Below are positions 11,381-24,173 of a stretch of DNA of 64,000 nt, one piece after another. The notes below the pieces were generated by a model. That model was not told where the DNA came from. It saw only the letters and a program-made list of their open reading frames with translations, and did no database searches. The stretch is from Calliopsis andreniformis. Taxonomy: Eukaryota > Arthropoda > Insecta > Hymenoptera > Andrenidae. The first letter of the stretch is position 1. Every line of letters begins with the position of its first letter. The stretch lies in the NCBI RefSeq assembly GCF_051401765.1, contig NW_027480481.1:1240001-1304000 (forward strand), in the 5' to 3' direction. The position numbers and the translations under genes are program-made.

Positions 11381-12850
11381 CATCCTCCATCCTCAACCCT
11401 CAATCCTCAATCCTCAATCTTCAATCCTCAATAATCAATCTTCAATCCTCAATCCTCAATCCTCAATCCTCAATCCTCAATCCTCAATCCTCAATCCTCA
11501 GTGATCAATACTCAATCTTCAATACTCAATCATGGATCCTCAAACCTCAATCCTCAATCCTCAATCCTCAATCCTCATTTCTCAAACCTCAATTCTCAAT
11601 CCTCAGACCTCAAGTATCAATACTCAACCCTCAGTACTCGTCCTCAATCCACAACCCTCAATCCTCGATCGTTAATTTTCATTCATCAATATTCAACCTT
11701 CAATCCTCAATCCACAATCCTCAATGTTCAGTCCTCAAGACCCAATCCTCAATCTTCAATCCTCAATCCTCAATCCTCAATCCTCAATCGTCAATCCTCA
11801 ATCGTCAATCTTCAATCCTCAATACTCAATCTTCAATACTCAATCCTCAATCCTCAATCCTCATTCTTCAATCCTCAATACCCAATCCTCAATCTTCAAT
11901 CCTCAACCCTCAATCCTCAATTCTCAATCCTCAATCCTCAGTCCTCAGTCCTCAATCCTCAATCCTCAATCGTCAATCCTCAATCGTCAATCTTCAATCC
12001 TCAATACTCAATCTTCAATACTCAATCCTCAATCCTCAATCCTCAATCCTCAATCCTCAATCCTCAATCCTCATTTCTCAAACCTCAATCCTCAACCCTC
12101 AGACCTCATCCTCAATTCTCAATTCTCAATCCTCAATCATCAATCCTCAATCTTGAATCCTCAATAATCAATCTCCAATTCTAGATCCTCAATCCTCAAT
12201 CCTCAATCCTCAATCCTCAATCCTCAATAATCAATCTCCAATCCAAGATCCTCAACCCTCAATCCTCAATCCTCAATCCTCAATCCTCATTCTTCAATCC
12301 TCAATACCCAATCCTCAATCTTCAATCCTCAATCCTCAATCCTCAATCCTCAATCCGCAATCTTCAATCCCTAATACTCAATCTTCAATCCTCAATCCTC
12401 AGTCACCAAACCTCAATCCTGAATCTTCAATACTCAACCTTCAAGCCTCAATCCTCAGTCCTCAATACTCAACCATCAATCCTCAATTCCCAACACACAA
12501 TAGAATATCCTGAATTCTCAGGACCCAATACTCAAACCTCAATCCTCAACCCTCAGCCCTCATCCTCCATCCTCAATCCTCAATCCTCGATCCTCAATCC
12601 TCAATCCTCAATCTTCAATCCTAGATCCTCAACCCTCAATCCACAACCCTCAATCGTCAATCCTCAATCTTCAATCATCAATATTCAATCTTCAATCCTC
12701 AATGCTCAATCCTCAATCCTCAATCCTCAATCCTCAATCTTCAATCCTCAATCCTCAATCCTCAATCCTCAATCCTCAACCCTCAATCCTCATTCCTCAA
12801 ACCTCAATCCTCAACCCTCAGTCCTCATCCTCAATTCTCAATCCTCAATC
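11381..12850. repeat. 1,470-bp block, first copy (identical to 16,361-17,830)
   Basis: The offset is exactly 4,980 bp and the two copies agree base for base over the whole length. The length is 210 heptamer lengths. The match starts at CATCCTCCATCC and ends at 12,851 (T against C). It contains the landmark at 12,507. Confidence 0.94.
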
Positions 12851-12942
12851 TTCAATTCCAGATCCTCAACCCTCAATCCTCAATCCTCATTCCTCAATCC
12901 TCATTCTTCAATCCTCAATACCCAATCCTCAATCCTCAATCC

Positions 12943-13535
12943 TCAATCTTCAATCCTCAATAATCAATCTCCAATCCTACATCCTCAATCCCCAATCCTC
13001 AATCCTTAATCCTCAATCTTCAATCCTCAATCGCCAGTCCTCAATCTTCAATCCTCAATGCCCAATCCTCAACCCTCAGGCCTCAGTCCTCAATCCTCAA
13101 TCCTCAATCCTCAAACCTCAATCCTCAACCGTCAGTCCTCGTCCTCAATCCTCAACCCTCAATCCTCAATCCCCAATCTTCAATCTCCAATCCTAGATCC
13201 TCAATCCTCAATCCTCAATCCCCAATCTTCAATCCTCAATAATCAATATCCAATCCTAGATCCTCAATCCTCAATCCTCAATCCCCAATCTTCAATCCTC
13301 AATAATCGATCTCCAATCCTAGATCCTCAACCCTCAATCCTCAATCCTCAATCCTCAATCCTCATTCTTCAACCCTCAATACCCAATCCTCAATCTTCAA
13401 TCCTCTATCAACAATCCTGAATTCTCAATCCTCAATCCTCAGTCCTCAGCCGTCAAACATCAATCCCCGACCCTCAGCCCTCATCCTCAATCCTCAGTCC
13501 TCAATCCTCAGTCCTCAGTCCTCAAACCTCAATCC
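12943..13535. repeat. Block with three CTAGATCC elements at 63-bp spacing, copy 3
   Basis: The copy has CGCCAG at 13,032 and TAG elements at 13,194, 13,257 and 13,320, again 63 bp apart. The exact spacing in all three copies shows that heptamer number inside the block is stable. Confidence 0.8.
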
Positions 13536-14184
13536 TCAACCCTCAGACATCATCCTCAATCCTTAATCCTCAATCCTCAATCCTCAACATTCAATCCTCA
13601 ATACTCAATCTTCAATCCTCAATCCTCAGCCCTCAAACCTCTATTCTGAATCCTCAATACTCAACCTTCAATTCTCAATCTTCAGTCCTCAGTACTCAAC
13701 CATCGATCCTCTATTCTCAGTACTCAATAGAATATCCTGAATTCTCAGGATTCAATACTCAAACATCAATCCTCAACCCTCAGCCCTCATCCTCCATCAT
13801 CAATCCTCAATCCTCAATCCTCAATCTTCAACCCTCAGTACTCAATATTCAATCCCCAATCCTCAATCCTCAATCCTCAATTCTGAATCCTCAATACTCA
13901 ACCTTCAATCCCCAATCCTCAGTCCTCAGAACTCAACCATCAATCCTCAATTCTCAATACTCAATAGAATATCCTGAATTCTCAGGATCCAATACTCAAA
14001 CCTCAATCCTCAACCCTCAGCCCTCATCCTCCATCCTCAATCCTCAATCCTCAACCCTCAATATTCAACACACAACCCTCAGCCATGAATCCTCAATACT
14101 CAACGATCAATCCTCAATTCTCAACACTCAATAGAATATCCTGAATTCTCATGGTTCAATACTCAATCCACAATATTCAATAAT

Positions 14185-16367
14185 CAAATCTCAATCCTCA
14201 ATCTTCAATCCTCAATACTCAATCTTCGATCATCAATCCTCAATCCTCAATCCTCAAGCCTCAATTTTCAACCTTCAATCCTCAATCCTCAGAACTCAAT
14301 CATCAATATTCAACCCTCAGTCCTCGTCCTCAATCCACAACCCTCAATCGTCAATCCTCAATCTTCAATCATCAATATTCAATATTCAATCCTCAATGCT
14401 CAATCCTCAATCCTCAATCCTCAATCCTCAATCTTCAATCCTCAATCCTCAATCCTCAATCCTCAATCCTCAATCCTCAATCTTCAATCCTCAATACTCA
14501 ATCTTCAATCCTCAATCCTCAATCTTCAATCCTCAATACTCAATCTTCAATCCTCAATCCTCAATCGTCAATCCTCAATCCTCAATCTTCGATCCTCAAT
14601 ACTCAATTTTCAATCCTCAATCCTCAATCCTCAATCCTCAATCCTCAATTCTCAATCCTCAATCCTCTGCCCTCAGTCCTCAAACCTCAATCCTCAACAC
14701 TCAGCCTTCGTCCTCCATCCTCAATCCTTAATCATCAATCCTGAATCTTCAATCCTCAATATTCAATCATCAACCCTCAATCCTCAACACTCAATCCTCA
14801 ATCCCCAATCCTCAGTGATCAATACTCAATCTTTAATACACAATCCTCAATCCTCAATCCTCAATCTTCAATCCTCAATCCTCAATCCTCAATCCTCAAT
14901 CCTCAATCCTCAATCCTCAACCCTCAGACGTCATCCTCAATCCTTAATCCTCAATCCTCAATCCTCAACCTTCAATCCTCAATACTCAATCTTCAATCCT
15001 CACTCCTCAGCCCTCAAACCTCAATTCTGAATCCTCAATACTCAACCTTCAATCCTCAATCCTGAGTCCTCAGTACTCAACCATCAATCCTCAATTCCCA
15101 ATACTCAATAGAATATCGTGAATTCTCAGGATTCAATACTCAAACCTCAATCCTCTACCCTCAGCCCTCATCCTCCATCATCAATCCTCAATCCTCAATC
15201 CTCAATCTTCAATCCTCAGTACTCAATATTCAATCCCCAATCCTCAATCCTCAATCCTCAATACTCAATCCTCAATCCTCAATCCTCAACCCTCAATCCT
15301 CATTCCTCAAACCTCAATCCTCAACCCTCAGTCCTCATCCTCAATTCTCAATCCTCAATCCTCAATCCTCAATCCTCAATCTTCAATCCTCAATAATCGA
15401 TCTCCAATCCTAGATCCTCAATACACAATCATCAATCCTTAATTCTCAACCTTCAATCCTCAATCCCCAGTCTTCAATCTTCAATCCTCAATGCTCAATC
15501 CTCAATGCTCAATCCTCAGTCCTCAATCCTCAGACCTGAATCCTCAAACCTCAATCCTCAACCGTCAGTCCTCGTCCTCAATCCTCAAACCTCAATCCTC
15601 AATCCTCAATATTCAATCATCGATACTCAATCTTCAATCCTCAATCCTCAATCCTCAATCCTCAATCCTCAATCCTCAATCCTCAATCTTCAATCCTCAA
15701 TCCTCAATCGTCAATCCTCAATCCTCAATTTTCAATCCTCAATACTCAATTTTCAAACCTCAATCCTGAATCCTCAATCCTCAATTCTCAATCCTCAATC
15801 CTCTGTCCTCAGTCCTCAAACCTCAATCCTCAACACTCAGCCCTCATCCTCCATCCTCAATCCTTAATCGTAAATCCTCAATCTTGTATCCTCAATATTC
15901 AATCATCAACCCTCAATCCTCAACCCTCAATCCTCCATCCTCAATCCTCAGTGATCAATACTCAATCTTTAATACACAATCCCCAGTCCTCAATCCTCAA
16001 TCCTCAATCCTCAATCCTCAATCCTCATTTCTCAATCCTCAATCCTCAACCCTCAGTCCTCATCCTCATTTCTCAATTCTCAATCCTCAATCATGAATCC
16101 TCAATCTTCAATCCTCAATAATCAATCTCCAATTCTAGATCCTCAATCCGCAATCCTCAATCCTCAATCTGCAATCCTCAATAATCAATCTCCAATCCTA
16201 GATCCTCAATCCTCAATCCTCAATCCTCAATCCTCAATCCTCATTCTTCAATCCTCAATACCCAATCCTCAATCTTCAATCCTCAATCATCAATCCTCAA
16301 TTCTCAATCCTCAATCCTCAATCCTCAGTCGTCAAACCTCAATCCCTGACCCTCTGCCCACATCCTC
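14185..16367. repeat. 2,183-bp block, second copy (identical to 1-2,183)
   Basis: This is the second copy of the block at the window start. At its right edge the sequence switches without a gap into the second copy of a different block (11,381-12,850). The 7 bases 16,361-16,367 belong to both. Confidence 0.92.
16361..16367. other. Chimeric junction with 7-bp shared sequence CATCCTC
   Basis: Left of this point the sequence equals 1-2,183. Right of it the sequence equals 11,381-12,850. The 7 bases CATCCTC are common to both parents, so the exchange lies inside them. This is one of the few breakpoints in the window that can be placed to within a single unit. Confidence 0.88.
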
Positions 16368-17830
16368 CATCCTCAACCCTCAATCCTCAATCCTCAATCT
16401 TCAATCCTCAATAATCAATCTTCAATCCTCAATCCTCAATCCTCAATCCTCAATCCTCAATCCTCAATCCTCAATCCTCAGTGATCAATACTCAATCTTC
16501 AATACTCAATCATGGATCCTCAAACCTCAATCCTCAATCCTCAATCCTCAATCCTCATTTCTCAAACCTCAATTCTCAATCCTCAGACCTCAAGTATCAA
16601 TACTCAACCCTCAGTACTCGTCCTCAATCCACAACCCTCAATCCTCGATCGTTAATTTTCATTCATCAATATTCAACCTTCAATCCTCAATCCACAATCC
16701 TCAATGTTCAGTCCTCAAGACCCAATCCTCAATCTTCAATCCTCAATCCTCAATCCTCAATCCTCAATCGTCAATCCTCAATCGTCAATCTTCAATCCTC
16801 AATACTCAATCTTCAATACTCAATCCTCAATCCTCAATCCTCATTCTTCAATCCTCAATACCCAATCCTCAATCTTCAATCCTCAACCCTCAATCCTCAA
16901 TTCTCAATCCTCAATCCTCAGTCCTCAGTCCTCAATCCTCAATCCTCAATCGTCAATCCTCAATCGTCAATCTTCAATCCTCAATACTCAATCTTCAATA
17001 CTCAATCCTCAATCCTCAATCCTCAATCCTCAATCCTCAATCCTCAATCCTCATTTCTCAAACCTCAATCCTCAACCCTCAGACCTCATCCTCAATTCTC
17101 AATTCTCAATCCTCAATCATCAATCCTCAATCTTGAATCCTCAATAATCAATCTCCAATTCTAGATCCTCAATCCTCAATCCTCAATCCTCAATCCTCAA
17201 TCCTCAATAATCAATCTCCAATCCAAGATCCTCAACCCTCAATCCTCAATCCTCAATCCTCAATCCTCATTCTTCAATCCTCAATACCCAATCCTCAATC
17301 TTCAATCCTCAATCCTCAATCCTCAATCCTCAATCCGCAATCTTCAATCCCTAATACTCAATCTTCAATCCTCAATCCTCAGTCACCAAACCTCAATCCT
17401 GAATCTTCAATACTCAACCTTCAAGCCTCAATCCTCAGTCCTCAATACTCAACCATCAATCCTCAATTCCCAACACACAATAGAATATCCTGAATTCTCA
17501 GGACCCAATACTCAAACCTCAATCCTCAACCCTCAGCCCTCATCCTCCATCCTCAATCCTCAATCCTCGATCCTCAATCCTCAATCCTCAATCTTCAATC
17601 CTAGATCCTCAACCCTCAATCCACAACCCTCAATCGTCAATCCTCAATCTTCAATCATCAATATTCAATCTTCAATCCTCAATGCTCAATCCTCAATCCT
17701 CAATCCTCAATCCTCAATCTTCAATCCTCAATCCTCAATCCTCAATCCTCAATCCTCAACCCTCAATCCTCATTCCTCAAACCTCAATCCTCAACCCTCA
17801 GTCCTCATCCTCAATTCTCAATCCTCAATC
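16361..17830. repeat. 1,470-bp block, second copy (identical to 11,381-12,850)
   Basis: This copy abuts the second copy of the 2,183-bp block on its left with a 7-bp overlap. On its right it merges into the recurrent 1.3-kb anchor block (from 17,625), so about 205 bp are shared between the two blocks. Confidence 0.94.
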
Positions 17831-18922
17831 CTCAATCCTCAATCCTCAATCTTGAATCCTCAATAATCAATCTCCAATCCTAGATCCTCAATCCACAATC
17901 TTCAATCCTTAATTCTCAATCTTCAATCCTCAATCCCCAGTCTTCAATCTTCAATCCTCAATGCTCAATCCTCAATCCTCAATCCTCAGTCCACAATCCT
18001 CAGTCCTCAATCCTCAAACCTCAATCCTCTACCGTCAGTCCTCGTCCTCAATCCTCAAACCTCAATCCTCAATCCTCAATATTCAATCATCAATACTCAA
18101 TCTTCAATCCTCAATCCTCAATCCTCAATCCTCAATCATCAATCCTCAATTCTCAATCCTCAATCCTCAATCCTCAGTCGTCAAACATCAATCCCTGACC
18201 CTCTGCCCTCATCCTCAACCCTCAGTCTTCAATCCTCAGTCCTCAGTCCTCAAACCTCAATCCTCAACCCTCAGACATCATCCTCAATCCTCAATCCTCA
18301 ATCCTCAATCCTCAATCTTCAATCCCTATTACTCAATCTTCAATCCTCAATCCTCAGTCCCCAAACCTCAATCCTGAATCTTCAATACTCAACCTTCAAG
18401 CCTCAATCCTCAGTCCTCAATACACAACCATCAATCCTCAATTCTCAATACTCAATAGAATATCCAGAATTCTCAGGACTCAATACTCAAACCTCAATCC
18501 TCAACCCTCAGCCCTCATCCTCCATCCTCAATCCTCAATCCTCAATCCTCGATCCTCAATCCTCAATCTTCAATCCTAGATCCTCAACCCTGAATCCTCA
18601 ATCCTCAATCCTCAATCCTCATTCTTCAATCCTCAATACCCAATCCTCAATCTTCAATCCTCTATCAACAATCCTTAATTCTCAATCCTCAATCCTCAGT
18701 CCTCAGCCGTCAAACCTCAATCCCCGACCCTCAGCCCTCATCCTCAATCCTCAGTCCTCAATCCTCAGTCCTCAGTCCTCAAACCTCAACCCTCAACCCT
18801 CAGACATCATCCTCAATCCTCAATCCTCAATCCTCAGTCCTCAATCCTCAATCCTCAATTCTCAATACTCAATCTTCAATCTTCAATCCCTGATACTCAA
18901 TTCTCAATCCTCAATCCTCAGT
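17625..18922. repeat. 1.3-kb anchor block, copy 1
   Basis: The block begins near CAATCCACAACCCTC and ends at CCTCAGT, with the CCAGA landmark inside (18,462). Copies: 37,616-38,913 (offset 19,991 bp), 49,310-50,607, 57,750-59,054 and a left-truncated one at 28,965-30,113. Substitutions between copies are few. Here the block is followed by the CAGTGATCAATAC element; in the others it is followed by CAGTCCTCAGTCC. Confidence 0.85.
18462..18479. repeat. Higher-order-repeat anchor landmark 1 (CCAGA variant)
   Basis: The left arm reads ATCCAGA, which breaks the stem pairing with TCAGGAC. This variant occurs only five times in the window, once per higher-order cycle, so I use it as the cycle boundary. 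This copy lies inside the 1.3-kb block at 17,625-18,922 and starts cycle 1. Confidence 0.88.
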
Positions 18923-20497
18923 GATCAATACTCAATCTTCAATACTCAATCATCGATCCTCAACCCTCAATCCTCAATCCTCAATCCTCAATCCTCAATC
19001 CTCATTTCTCAAACCTCAATTCTCAACCCTCAGTCCTCATCCTCAATTCTCAATCCTCAATCCTCAATCCTCAATCCTCAATTCTCAATACTCAATCTTC
19101 AATCCTCAATCCTCAATCCTCAATCCTCATTTCTCAAACCTCAATCCTCAACCCTCAGACCTCATCATCAATTCTCAACTCTAAATCCTCAATCATCAAT
19201 CCTCAATCTTCAATCCTCATTAATCAATCTCCAATCCTAGATCCTCAATCCTCAATCCTCAATCCCCAATCTTCAATCCTCAATAATCAATCTCCAATCC
19301 TAGATCCTCAACCCTCAATCCTCAATCCTAAATCCTCAATCCTCATTCTTCAATCCTCAATACCCAATCCTCAATCTTCAATCCTCAATCATCAATCCTC
19401 AATTCTCAATCCTCAATCCTCAATCCTCAGTCGTCAAGCCTCAATCCCTGACCCTCTGCCCTCATCCTCAACCCTCAGTCTTCAATCCTCAGCCCTCAGT
19501 CCTCAAACCTCTCTACTCAACCCTCGCACATCATCCTCAATCCTCAATCCTCAATCCTCAATCCTCAATCTTCAATCCCTAATACTCAATCTTCAATCCT
19601 CAATGCTCAGTCCTCAAACCTCAATCCTGAATCTTCAATACTCAACCTTCAAGCCTCAATCCTGAGTCCTCAATCCTCGATCCTCAATCTTCAATCCTCA
19701 ATATCCAATCTTCAATCCTCAATCCTCAATCCTCAAGCCTCAATTTTCAATCTTCAATCCTCAACCCTCAGACCTCAATCATCAATATTCAACCCTCAGT
19801 CCTCGTCCTCAATCCACAACCCTCAATCGTCAATCCTCAATCTTCAATCATCAATATTCAATCTTCAATCCTCAATGCTCAATCCTCAATCCTCAATCCT
19901 CAATCCTCAATCCTCAATCCTCAACCCTCAATCTTCAATCCTCAATACTCAATCTTCAATCCTCAATCCTCTATCTTCAATCCTCAATACTCAATCTTCA
20001 ATCCTCAATCCTCAATCGTCAATCCACAATCCTCAACCTTCGATCCTCAATACTCAATTTTCAATCCTCAATCCTCAATCCTCAATCCTAAATTCTCAAT
20101 CCTCAATCCTCTGCCCTCAGTCCTCAAACCTCAATCCTCACCACTCAGCCATCGTCCTCCATCCTCAACCCTTAATCATCAATCCTGAATCTTCAATCCC
20201 CAATATTCAATCATCAACCCTCAATACTCAACACTCAATCCTCAATCCTCAATCCTCAGTGATCAATACTCAATCTTTAATACACAATCCACAGTCCTCA
20301 ATCCTCAATCTTCAATCCTCAATCCTCAATCCTCAATCCTCAATCCTCAATCTTCAATCCCTAATACTCAATCTTCAATCCTCAATCCTCAGTCACCAAA
20401 CCTCAATCCTGAATCTTCAATACTCAACCTTCAAGCCTCAATCCTCAGTCCTCAATACTCAACCATCAATACTCAATTCTCAATACTCAATAGAATA

Positions 20498-20515
20498 ATC
20501 CTGAATTCTCAGGAC
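20498..20515. repeat. Landmark subtype with one-base insertion before the stem (AATAATCC)
   Basis: The element is preceded by AATAGAATA and an extra A, and its right arm is followed by CCC. The same one-base insertion recurs at 41,861, 53,555 and 61,869, each about 3.3-3.4 kb after an anchor landmark except the first (about 2.0 kb). It is absent from cycle 2 (29,653-38,452). It is therefore a heritable marker of one sub-block rather than a sequencing error. Confidence 0.82.
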
Positions 20516-21630
20516 CCAATACTCAAACCTCAATCCTCAACCCTCAGCCCTCATCCTCCATCCTCAATCCTCAATCCTCAATCCTCAATCCTCAGTCCTC
20601 AATCTTCAATACCAGATCCTCAACCCTCAATTCTCAATCGTCAATCCTCAATCCTCATTCTTCAATCCTCAATACCCAACCCTCAATCCTCAATCCTCAA
20701 TCTTCAATCCTCAATAATCAATCTCCAATCCTACATCCTCAATTCCCAATCCTCAATCCTTAATCCTCAATCTTCAATCCTCAATCGCCAGTCCTCAATC
20801 TTCAATCCTCAATGCTCAATCCTCAATCCTCAAGCCTCAGTCCTCAATCCTCAATCCTCAAGCCTCAAACCTCAATCCTCAACCGTCAGTCCTCGTCCTC
20901 AATCCTCAACCCTCAATCCACAATCCCCAATCTTCAATCTCCAATCCTAGATCCTCAATCCTCAATCCTCAATCCTCAATCCTCATTCTTCAATCCTCAA
21001 TACCCAATCCTCAATCATCAATCCTCTATCAACAATCCTTAATTCTCAATCCTCAATCCTCAGTCCTCAGCCGTCAAACCTCAATCCCCGACCCTCAGCC
21101 CTCATCCTCAATCCTCAGTCCTCAATCCTCAATCCTCAGCCCTCAAACCTCAATACTGAATCCTCAATACTCAACCTTCAATCCTCAATCCTCAATCCTC
21201 AGTCCTCAATCCTCAATCCTCAATTCTCAATACTCAATCTTCAATCTTCAATCCCTGATACTCAATTCTCAATCCTCAATCCTCAGTGATCAATACTCAA
21301 TCTTCAATACTCAATCATCGATCCTCAACCCTCAATCCTCAATCCTCAATCCTCAATCCTCAATCCTCATTTCTCAAACCACAATTCTCAACCCTCAGTC
21401 CTCATCCTCAATTCTCAATCCTCAATCCTCAATCCTCAATCCTCAATTCTCAATACTCAATCTTCAATCCTCAATCCTCAATCCTCAATCCTCATTTCTC
21501 AAACCTCAATCCTCAACCCTCAGACCTCATCATCAATTCTCAACTCTAAATCCTCAATCATCAATCCTCAATCTTCAATCCTCATTAATCAATCTCCAAT
21601 CCTAGATCCTCAATCCTCAATCCTCAATCC

Positions 21631-24160
21631 CCAATCTTCAATCCTCAATCGCCAGTCCTCAATCTTCAATCCTCAATGCTCAATCCTCAATCCTCAAGCC
21701 TCAGTCCTCAATCCTCAATCCTCAATCCTCAAACCTCAATCCTCAACCGTCAGTCCTCGTCCTCAATCCTCAACCCTCAATCCTCAATCCCCAATCTTCG
21801 ATCTCCAATCCTAGATCCTCAATCCTCAATCCTCAGTCCCCAATCTTCAATCCTCAATAATCAATCTCGAATCCTAGATCCTCAATCCTCAATACTCAAT
21901 CCCCAATCTTCAATCCTCAATAGTCAATCTCCAATCCTAGATCCTCAACCCTCAATCCTCAATCCTCAGTCCTCAATCTTCATTCTTCAATCCTCAATAC
22001 CCAATCCTCAATCTTCAATCCTCTATCAACAATCCTTAATTCTCAATCCTCAATCCTCAGTCCTCAGCCGTCAAACCACAATCCCCGACCCTCAGGCCTC
22101 ATCCTCAATCCTCAGTCCTCAATCCTCAGTCCTCAGTCCTCAAACCTCAATCGTCAACCCTCAGACATCATCCTCTATCCTCAATCCTCAATGCTCAATC
22201 CTCAATCTTCAATCCTCAATACTCAATCTTCAATCCTCAATCCTCAGTCCTCAAACCTCAATTCTGAATCCTCAATACTCAACCTTCAATCCTCAATGCT
22301 CTGTCCTCAGTACTCAACCATCAATCCTCAATTCTCAATACTCAATAGAATATCCTGAATTCTCAGGGTTCAATACTCAAACCTCAATCCTCAACCCTCA
22401 GCCCTCATCCTCCATGCTCAATCCTCAATCCTCAACCCTCAACCCTCAATATTCAACACACAACCCTCAGCCATGAATCCTCAATACTCAACGATCAATC
22501 CCCAATTCTCAATACTCAATAGAATATCCTGAATTCCCATGGTTCAATACTCAATACACAATATTCAATAATCAAATCTCAATCCTCAATCTTCAATCCT
22601 CAATACTCAATTTCAAACCTCAATCCTCAATTCTCAATCCTCAATACTCAATCCTCAATCGTCAATCCTCAATCCCCAATCCTCAACCCTCAGTCCTCAT
22701 CCTCAATTCTCAATCCTCAATCCTCAATCCTCAATCCTCAATTCTCAATACTCAATCTTCAATCTTCAATCCCTAATACTCAGTTCTCAATCCTCAATCC
22801 TCAGTCCTCAGTCCTCAAACCTCAATCCTCAGCCCTCAGCCCTCATCCTCCATCCTCAATCCTTAATCATCAATCCTCAATCTTCAATCCTCAATATTCA
22901 ATTTTCAACCCTCAATCATCAATCCTCAATTCTCAATCCCCAATCCTCAATCATCAATCCTCAATCCTCAACTCTCGATCCACAATCCTCAGTCCTCAGT
23001 CCTCAAACCTCAATCCTCAACCCTCAGCCCTAATCCTCCATCCTCATCCCTCAATCCTCAATCCTCAATCTTCAATCCTCAATATTCAATCTTCAATCCT
23101 CAATCCTCAATCCTCAATCCTTAATCCTCAGTGAACAATACTCAATCTTCAATCCTCAATCCTCTATCCTCAATCCTCATTTCTCAAACCTCAATCCTCA
23201 ACCCTCAGACCTCATCCTCAATTCTCTATTCTCAATCCTCAATCATCAATCCTCAATCTTCAATCCTCAATAATCAATCCTCAATTCTCAATACTCAATC
23301 TTCAATCCTCAGTCCTCAATCCTCAATCCTCATTTCTCAAACCTCAATCCTCAACCCTCAGACCTCATCCTCAATTCTCAATTCTAAATCCACAATCATC
23401 AATCCTCAACCTTCAATCCTCAATAATCAATCTCCAATCCTAGATCCTCAATCCTCAATCCTCAATCCCCAATCTTCAATCCTCAATAATCAATCTCCAA
23501 TCCTAGATCCTCAACCCTCAATCCTCAATCCTCAATCCTCAATCCTCAATCCTCATTCTTCAATCCTCAATACCCAATCCTCAATCTTCAATCCTCTATC
23601 AACAATCCTGAATTCTCAGTCCTCAATCCTAAGTCCTCAGTCGTCAAACCTCAATCCCCGACCCTCAGCCCTCATCCTCAATCCTCAGTCCTCAATCCTC
23701 AGTCCTCAGTCCTCAAAACTCAATCCTCAACCCTCAGACATCATCCTCAATCCTTAATCCTCAATCCTCAATCATCAACCTTCAATCCTCAATACTCAAT
23801 CTTCAATCCTCAATCCTCAGCCCTCAAACCTCAATACTGAATCCTCAATACTCAACCTTCAACCCTCAATCCTCAGTCCTCAGTACTCAACCATCAATCC
23901 TCAATTCTCAATACTCAATAGAATATCCTGAATTCTCAGGATTCAATACTCAAACCTCAATCCTCTACCATCAGCCCTGATCCTCCATCATCAGTCCTCA
24001 ATCCTCAAACCTCAATCTTCAATCCTCAGTATTCAATATTCAATCCCCAATCCTCAATCCTCAATCCTCAATCCTCAATCCTCAATCCTCAACCCTCAAC
24101 ACTCAATCCTCATTCCTCAAACCTCAATCCTCAACCCTCAGTCCTCATCCTCAATTCTCA
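21631..24160. repeat. 2.5-kb block, copy 1
   Basis: The block contains CAATCGCCAGTCC, the GGGTTC, ATGG and GGATTC landmarks (22,352, 22,526, 23,925) and the CAGTGAACAATAC element. It matches 32,563-35,092 (10,932 bp) and 44,020-46,549 (a further 11,457 bp) without length change. Its left edge is a junction with a repeat of 18,921-19,270. Confidence 0.85.
22526..22543. repeat. Degenerate landmark subtype with ATGG right arm
   Basis: The right arm is CATGG rather than CAGGA, so no stem forms. Related copies are at 5127, 14138, 33458 and 44915. Each is followed by a non-heptameric stretch containing ATATTCAATAATCAAATC. In the right-hand copies it lies 174 bp after a GGGTTC landmark. The window begins with CAAATC, the end of this same flank, so another ATGG landmark probably lies about 47 bp before base 1. 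Confidence 0.75.
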
Positions 24161-24173
24161 ACCCTCAATCCTC

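Larger units (their letters stand above)
1..18461. repeat. Left domain: irregular mosaic of satellite blocks
   Basis: This part is the same heptamer array, but the blocks do not follow the fixed order seen to the right. It holds fourteen landmark inverted repeats with spacings from 167 bp (13,971 to 14,138) to about 3.1 kb (931 to 4,061). Copies of the same block are separated by unrelated distances: 822, 1,295, 3,014, 3,302, 4,980 and 14,184 bp. Stretches between the blocks listed separately (2,184-2,719, 3,900-4,259, 4,851-5,439, 6,276-7,273, 7,865-8,239, 9,959-11,380, 13,536-14,184) hold only heptamer variants and partial copies of the same blocks. I see no gene in them. Confidence 0.8.
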
